Below, piece by piece: positions 59,921-64,000 of a DNA stretch of 64,000 nucleotides. Under the pieces are notes generated by a model, which had not been told where the DNA came from, ran no database searches, and saw nothing but the letters and a program-made list of their open reading frames with translations. The position numbers and the translations under genes are program-made. The stretch is from Mariniblastus sp. (GTDB lineage: Bacteria > Planctomycetota > Planctomycetia > Pirellulales > Pirellulaceae), in NCBI GenBank assembly GCA_022447605.1, contig JAKVBG010000002.1, positions 124,001 through 188,000 on the forward strand, read 5' to 3'. Position 1 is the stretch's first letter. Every line of letters begins with the position of its first letter.

Positions 59921-60718
59921 TTGTCCAGGAAACCAAAAAGATGCTGTTGGGGCCTGTTGTCTCTTGCCGTGTTCAGCCTGACCTGTGCGTCGGTGGCTGA
60001 ATCGCCCGGTCAGGAAACGCCAGGACCGGGCGCCGTCCCAGCGATCGACATGCCGGGCCCCGGCGCTTCCTCGTTGCTGGAGATGGTGTTTGCCGGAAAT
60101 CCACTGGGGGTAGCCATTGTCTGCCTGATCCTGCTGCTTTCCGTGGTGAGTGCCTATTTCATCATCGACCAGTGTTTTGCAATTACACGCCAACGATTGA
60201 TGCCGGAAAAAGTGATGGATGAACTGGAGGAGTTGATCCAAGCGGGTGAAATAAAACAGGCCATTGACTACTGTCAGGAGAAAGAGAATTACAGCTTGGC
60301 TACCGAAGTAGTATTGGCAGGTCTCGTTCGTTACCAGAGTTCCGAATTCGGGTTTGCCGAGTACCGGTCGGCGGTGGAGGAGGCGGGTGAGGACCTGACA
60401 GGCCGGCTTTACCGACGCACAGAAGTACTACATGTAATTGGCGCTATCGCGCCGATGCTCGGATTGACGGGAACAGTTCTGGGAATGATCGAGGCCTTCA
60501 CTACCATGGCGACGGTCAATGGGGTTGCTCCGGCTCAGGAATTGGCAGGCGGAATTGGGCAGGCGCTGTTGACGACCTTGTTGGGTCTGTTGGTTGCGAT
60601 ACCTACGATGGTTGCTTTCAGTTATTTTCGAAACAAGATCGACTCGATTGTGGCAGAGGCCGGGAAGCGTGTTGAACGCGTCATGATGCCTTTGGGACGC
60701 AAAAGAACACTGGCCTAG
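59921..60718 (+). CDS. MotA/TolQ/ExbB proton channel family protein
   Basis: 265 residues from a TTG start with CGAGGT about eight bases upstream. There is an extra N-terminal signal-like segment (GLLSLAVFSLTCASVA) and a Pro/Gly linker. The three ExbB helices are at about residues 64-84, 162-185 and 205-226. The conserved channel region reads IGAIAPMLGLTGTVLGMIEAF and GGIGQALLTTLLGLLVAIP. It forms the inner-membrane proton-driven motor with the ExbD-like proteins encoded next. Confidence 0.9.
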   Translation: MSRKPKRCCWGLLSLAVFSLTCASVAESPGQETPGPGAVPAIDMPGPGASSLLEMVFAGNPLGVAIVCLILLLSVVSAYFIIDQCFAITRQRLMPEKVMDELEELIQAGEIKQAIDYCQEKENYSLATEVVLAGLVRYQSSEFGFAEYRSAVEEAGEDLTGRLYRRTEVLHVIGAIAPMLGLTGTVLGMIEAFTTMATVNGVAPAQELAGGIGQALLTTLLGLLVAIPTMVAFSYFRNKIDSIVAEAGKRVERVMMPLGRKRTLA

Positions 60719-60803
60719 CCGGGGTTTGCCAGCGGTGTCGAGAGTTCGCCTTGCGGGGTGGTTTCGGCCCCGACCGCGCGGAACCGGCTGACAGGATCGA
60801 ACC

Positions 60804-61220
60804 ATGAAACTCAGCAAGACAAAACGGAGTCATTCACTCGGGTTCAGCATGACCCCAATGATTGATATTGTCTTCCTGTTGATCGTTTTTTTTCTCACCG
60901 TTTCACAGTTTTCCAGGGATGTACAACACCCGCTTTCCTTGGCCCAAGTTGCCCAGGGCGCCGTTGCGCCGGTACCCACCGAGGTGACAATCAATCTGGA
61001 CGAGGATGGAATAATTTTCGTCTCAGGAGAACAATTGACTTTGCCCGGAACGATTCGACGGCTGCAGCAGGAACTTGCCCGAAATGGGGACGATGCTTTG
61101 CGATTCAGAATTGAATTGCGCTGTGATCGGCGTTGTCCCACGGACCCTGTTAACCAGTTGATCGACCGGTTGGCGGACCTGGGGATTCGTCAGGTATTCG
61201 TCTCGGTAACGGACAGGTAG
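60804..61220 (+). CDS. ExbD/TolR-family protein, first copy
   Basis: 138 residues: a cytoplasmic stub, one transmembrane helix with the conserved Asp (FSMTPMIDIVFLLIVFFL; Asp19 carries protons in the family) and a periplasmic domain. The periplasmic part contains VTINLDEDGIIFVSGEQL and ELRCDRRCPTDPVNQLIDRLADLGIRQVF, as usual. It pairs with the ExbB-like channel; a second ExbD follows after about 30 bases. Confidence 0.92.
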   Translation: MKLSKTKRSHSLGFSMTPMIDIVFLLIVFFLTVSQFSRDVQHPLSLAQVAQGAVAPVPTEVTINLDEDGIIFVSGEQLTLPGTIRRLQQELARNGDDALRFRIELRCDRRCPTDPVNQLIDRLADLGIRQVFVSVTDR

Positions 61221-61250
61221 TGAACAGTGTTTTAACGGCAAGTATTGATC

Positions 61251-61688
61251 ATGAAGTTGAGTAACCAGCGGAATAAGGGTGACACCAATCCAATCGAGCT
61301 GTCGATGACGGCCATGATTGATGTCGTTTTCCTGCTGCTGATTTTCTTCCTGGTGACCTCGACGTTTGTCCAGCCGGAACAACAGTTTGCCGCCGACATC
61401 CAGACGGAAAGGGCTGCGGGAAAACAGGCATCCACGGACTTGCAGCCCGCGCTGATTGAAATTATTGGTTCCGATCAACAGACCATTTTCCAGCTCGGTG
61501 CCATTCGGACAAATCGCCTTGCGGATTTGAGAGTCCCGCTGCAACAGTTCACGGACAAGTCCCAGGGTGCGTTTGTGCGGGTCGGTGATGGGGCGTCCTT
61601 TGAACAGGTGGCTCAGGTTATTGGAATGTGCAAGTCTGCCGGTTTCGTTTCGGTTGCCTATTTACCTGGAGACGGAGATGGCTGGTAG
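61251..61688 (+). CDS. ExbD/TolR-family protein, second copy
   Basis: 145 residues from the ATG at 61251 (a TTG two codons earlier is possible). The helix with the conserved Asp is ELSMTAMIDVVFLLLIFFLV. The periplasmic half is shorter and different (LQPALIEIIGSDQQTIFQLG; GASFEQVAQVIGMCKSAGFVSVAYL). Two non-identical ExbD genes after one ExbB suggest a hetero-oligomeric stator. The stop overlaps the start of the next gene by 11 bases. Confidence 0.92.
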   Translation: MKLSNQRNKGDTNPIELSMTAMIDVVFLLLIFFLVTSTFVQPEQQFAADIQTERAAGKQASTDLQPALIEIIGSDQQTIFQLGAIRTNRLADLRVPLQQFTDKSQGAFVRVGDGASFEQVAQVIGMCKSAGFVSVAYLPGDGDGW

Positions 61689-64000
61689 GCAATGGGTAGG
61701 AAGAAAAGGATCAGTTTTTTGGTGGTCCGCCGGGCTGGCGGTTCTCTGGTCGGCCGTGTTGTGTGGGCAGACGGACCGACCGCCGCAGGCAGGGGACCCA
61801 CCGCTGGAGCAATTCCTGCAAGCGCGAGGGCTGGACCGTCTGCTGATTCGCCAAGTCGAAATGCAACTGGCCAGGGAGTTTGATCCGGAGAACCAGGTCG
61901 TTTTGGGGCGACGCCTGGCAGGTTTGTATCAGGCAGCCCTGCTGTCGGAGCAATGGCAGGAGATTGACTCCGCCATTATCGAACGGTCTGGGCAGCTGTT
62001 GGCAAACTATCCGGCTGTCGGAAACGCTGGGCTCCGGCTGGCGGTCGAGCACGCCCGATACCGCGACGTCGAAATGGCTTTTCGCCAGTGGTGGTACCAG
62101 GGGCGGGATCCGGCCAGGCAGGGGGAAGCGGCTGGTGATCTGGTGGCCAGTTACGACCGCCTGAGCAATTTGACGGCCAGGTTGGAAACCGATGTTCGCC
62201 AAGCCCAAATCCTGCCCGAGGCAACCCCGGCCGAAGTGGCCGGAAAGGACCGGGTCCTGACGGCGGTCGAAGGCCGACTTGCCCATTGTCACTATCTGCT
62301 CGGATGGGCCAGTTACTACCGTGGAATCCTGGACAATCAGGGTGCGTCTGCCTGGTTGTTGAAATCGCAAAAGTACTTTCAGCAGTTTTTGCAGTTGCCC
62401 CCCGAGGGACCCTTGCCCGATCTGAATACGTGGCCAACCGATCTGCAGTTGAGCTGGCAATGGCGTTCGCTGCTGGGCATCGCCATGGGCCTGCGGGCCC
62501 GAGGTGACCACCAGGAGAGCGACGCGATGTTTCAATTCCTGGCCAAAACCGGGGCCGACAGCGTCGAGGGTCAATGGTTGGAAGCCTGGAACCTGGAGTC
62601 GATGGTCCTGGCGCGGCAATGGGACCGGGCAGCTGATTATCTGGCACAAGTCTCTACCGGGTCGTGGGGACGGGGGAAACAGAGAGCCTTTTGGCGTCGT
62701 GTTTTACAGGCGAGTCGGGCAGCTAGCCTGTCGGCGCCCGAGCGCGCTGATTTTATGCGAGTTCAGGCGCTGCTGTCACTGGTCCGGAATCGTGAGTCGT
62801 CAGTCCTGCAGCAGTGGATGGACGAGCGGCAAACCGAAGGGGTGAGCAACGCGTTCGTCCGAGGGTGGGTCGAGGGATATCTGGGTTGGGTCAAGGCAGA
62901 GCAGGGAGGGGACGCCCTGATCGAGGTAGGCAAGACCTTGTCGAGCGCGATCCAGGCGGCCGATGAATCCGTCCTGGCTGAAGACCTGGCCCGTTGTCGA
63001 TTCTTAAGGGCCTTGGTCGATTTTCGCACGGGCCAGCTGGTCGAGTCGGCGAAGGAGTTTGCAGAGGTCAGCCAGGCACTGCAGAAGGCCGATCCGCAGA
63101 TGGCTGCCGAGTCATCCTGGATGAATGTTCAGGCATGGATTGCGATGGCGATGCTCGACCGCCGCAGGACGAGCGAGGCGTTGGCTGCCATCGATCAGTT
63201 TGCCTCGAGATTTCCCGCTAGCCTGGCAGTCGAGGAGCTCCCGTTCCAGAAGCTACGGCTCTCCTGCCAGGCCCTGCCGCCTCGACAGGCGTTGGAGCGG
63301 CTGGTGAGATTTCAGTTGAGCCATCCAGAGGTCCATCAAGTCAGAATGGAGTTGGTCCGCTGTCATTACCGTGATTGGCAGGATCAGTTTCAGTCGAACC
63401 GACAGGCGGCCCAGGCCGCGTTGACCGAATTGCAGCGGTTCGATCGTCAATTGCAGGAAGATCCCCAGATCGGAGACCCACAGAAGCTGCGCTCGGTCTT
63501 GTGGGTCATCGATGCCATGTTGCAAATGGACGTGGCCAATGCCGAAATCGAGGCCTTGTTACAAACGGCCATCGCACTGGCCGATACCCCGAATATTTCT
63601 GCTGACATGAATCACCTGTTGGCGTATTACCAGATGATGTTTGCCCGCCAATCCGGGGACCAGGAAATGGGCATCGCACTCGCCCGCGAACTGGTCACCC
63701 AGTCGGCGGGAACCCCTTTTGAACGGTCAGCGCTGCTCTATTTGGTGGAGTCTTATCCCACCAATGGCGAACTGGACCCTGACAACCGGACCGCCGCCAT
63801 TGCTGACCTGGCGCGGCTGGTCGAGTTGCTCGGAGACGACGCCCGCTCCTTGACTCGATCCAGAAATAGTCGTGTCGCGCTGTTCCGCTTGAGTGAACTC
63901 TGCTTGCAGGATCGCCAATGGGAGCGGGCCGACCAGTACCTGGACCAACTGGTCAATGTTTTTCCTGAGCGAAGGGAGTATCTGGCCGCTTCGGCCCGGG
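61678..64000 (+). CDS. Large exported helical-repeat (TPR-like) protein, truncated by window end
   Basis: The frame opens at the ATG at 61678 with GGAGACGG before it and stays open for 774 codons to the window edge, where it has not stopped. The N-terminus is a signal sequence (GSVFWWSAGLAVLWSAVLCGQ). The rest is a chain of helix pairs rich in Leu, Ala, Gln, Trp and Arg (LLGWASYYRGILDNQ; LAEDLARCRFLRALVDFRTGQLVE in part), typical of a TPR-type solenoid. It is translationally coupled to the second ExbD gene. Probably the periplasmic partner of the ExbBD motor. Confidence 0.8.
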   Translation, partial: MAGRQWVGRKGSVFWWSAGLAVLWSAVLCGQTDRPPQAGDPPLEQFLQARGLDRLLIRQVEMQLAREFDPENQVVLGRRLAGLYQAALLSEQWQEIDSAIIERSGQLLANYPAVGNAGLRLAVEHARYRDVEMAFRQWWYQGRDPARQGEAAGDLVASYDRLSNLTARLETDVRQAQILPEATPAEVAGKDRVLTAVEGRLAHCHYLLGWASYYRGILDNQGASAWLLKSQKYFQQFLQLPPEGPLPDLNTWPTDLQLSWQWRSLLGIAMGLRARGDHQESDAMFQFLAKTGADSVEGQWLEAWNLESMVLARQWDRAADYLAQVSTGSWGRGKQRAFWRRVLQASRAASLSAPERADFMRVQALLSLVRNRESSVLQQWMDERQTEGVSNAFVRGWVEGYLGWVKAEQGGDALIEVGKTLSSAIQAADESVLAEDLARCRFLRALVDFRTGQLVESAKEFAEVSQALQKADPQMAAESSWMNVQAWIAMAMLDRRRTSEALAAIDQFASRFPASLAVEELPFQKLRLSCQALPPRQALERLVRFQLSHPEVHQVRMELVRCHYRDWQDQFQSNRQAAQAALTELQRFDRQLQEDPQIGDPQKLRSVLWVIDAMLQMDVANAEIEALLQTAIALADTPNISADMNHLLAYYQMMFARQSGDQEMGIALARELVTQSAGTPFERSALLYLVESYPTNGELDPDNRTAAIADLARLVELLGDDARSLTRSRNSRVALFRLSELCLQDRQWERADQYLDQLVNVFPERREYLAASAR

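Overview
The window reads as chromosomal core DNA of a planctomycete, most likely a Pirellula/Rhodopirellula-like member of the PVC group. The reasons are protein content and resemblance recalled by eye; no database search was possible. There is a TIGR03009-type secreted protein (a planctomycete family), a GAF-HlyD fusion adaptor, an EF-G of the planctomycete type, and a ribonucleotide reductase small subunit that closely resembles the chlamydial one. Signal peptides are frequent, base composition is even, and I see no phage, transposon, CRISPR array or other sign of recent transfer.

Layout. 1-6.8 kb: a secreted Gly-rich protein, a SprT-like metalloprotein, and nrdA-nrdB behind a promoter overlapped by two NrdR-like boxes 31 bp apart. 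NrdB has Phe where class Ia enzymes have the radical Tyr, which is the class Ic pattern. 6.8-19.4 kb: an SDR oxidoreductase, a GT2 glycosyltransferase, secreted proteins, two HlyD-type adaptors with a DUF456 protein between them, a rhomboid protease, and two overlapping purine nucleoside phosphorylase genes that differ at the base-recognition residue. 20-21.7 kb: a sigma factor carrying three extra N-terminal HTH-like segments.

22-41.4 kb is the transcription/translation block: tRNA-Thr, -Tyr, -Gly, -Thr, tuf, tRNA-Trp, secE, nusG, rplK, rplA, rplJ, rplL, rpoB, rpoC, rpsL, rpsG, fusA, then trxA. The four tRNAs before tuf stand in the same order as E. coli thrU-tyrU-glyT-thrT-tufB. NusG has a 100-residue acidic N-terminal extension, and RpoC has a C-terminal extension of about 340 residues ending in three helix-hairpin-helix-like repeats.

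41.4-64 kb: a HAD phosphatase and PTS enzyme I, a small type II fatty-acid-like cluster (FabZ, long ACP, FabZ-like protein lacking the catalytic His, FabF), a D-threonine aldolase-like enzyme, metG, an unrecognised 521-residue protein with a GT2 enzyme, a Nif3-like protein, a TIM-barrel epimerase-like protein, the divergent epmB/efp pair, a beta-CASP nuclease, and an ExbB-ExbD-ExbD transport module embedded between secreted helical-repeat proteins. The last of these runs off the window end.

The most unusual features cluster around RNA polymerase: sigma factor, NusG and RpoC all carry lineage-specific additions. No entirely new multi-gene system could be proven from sequence alone.
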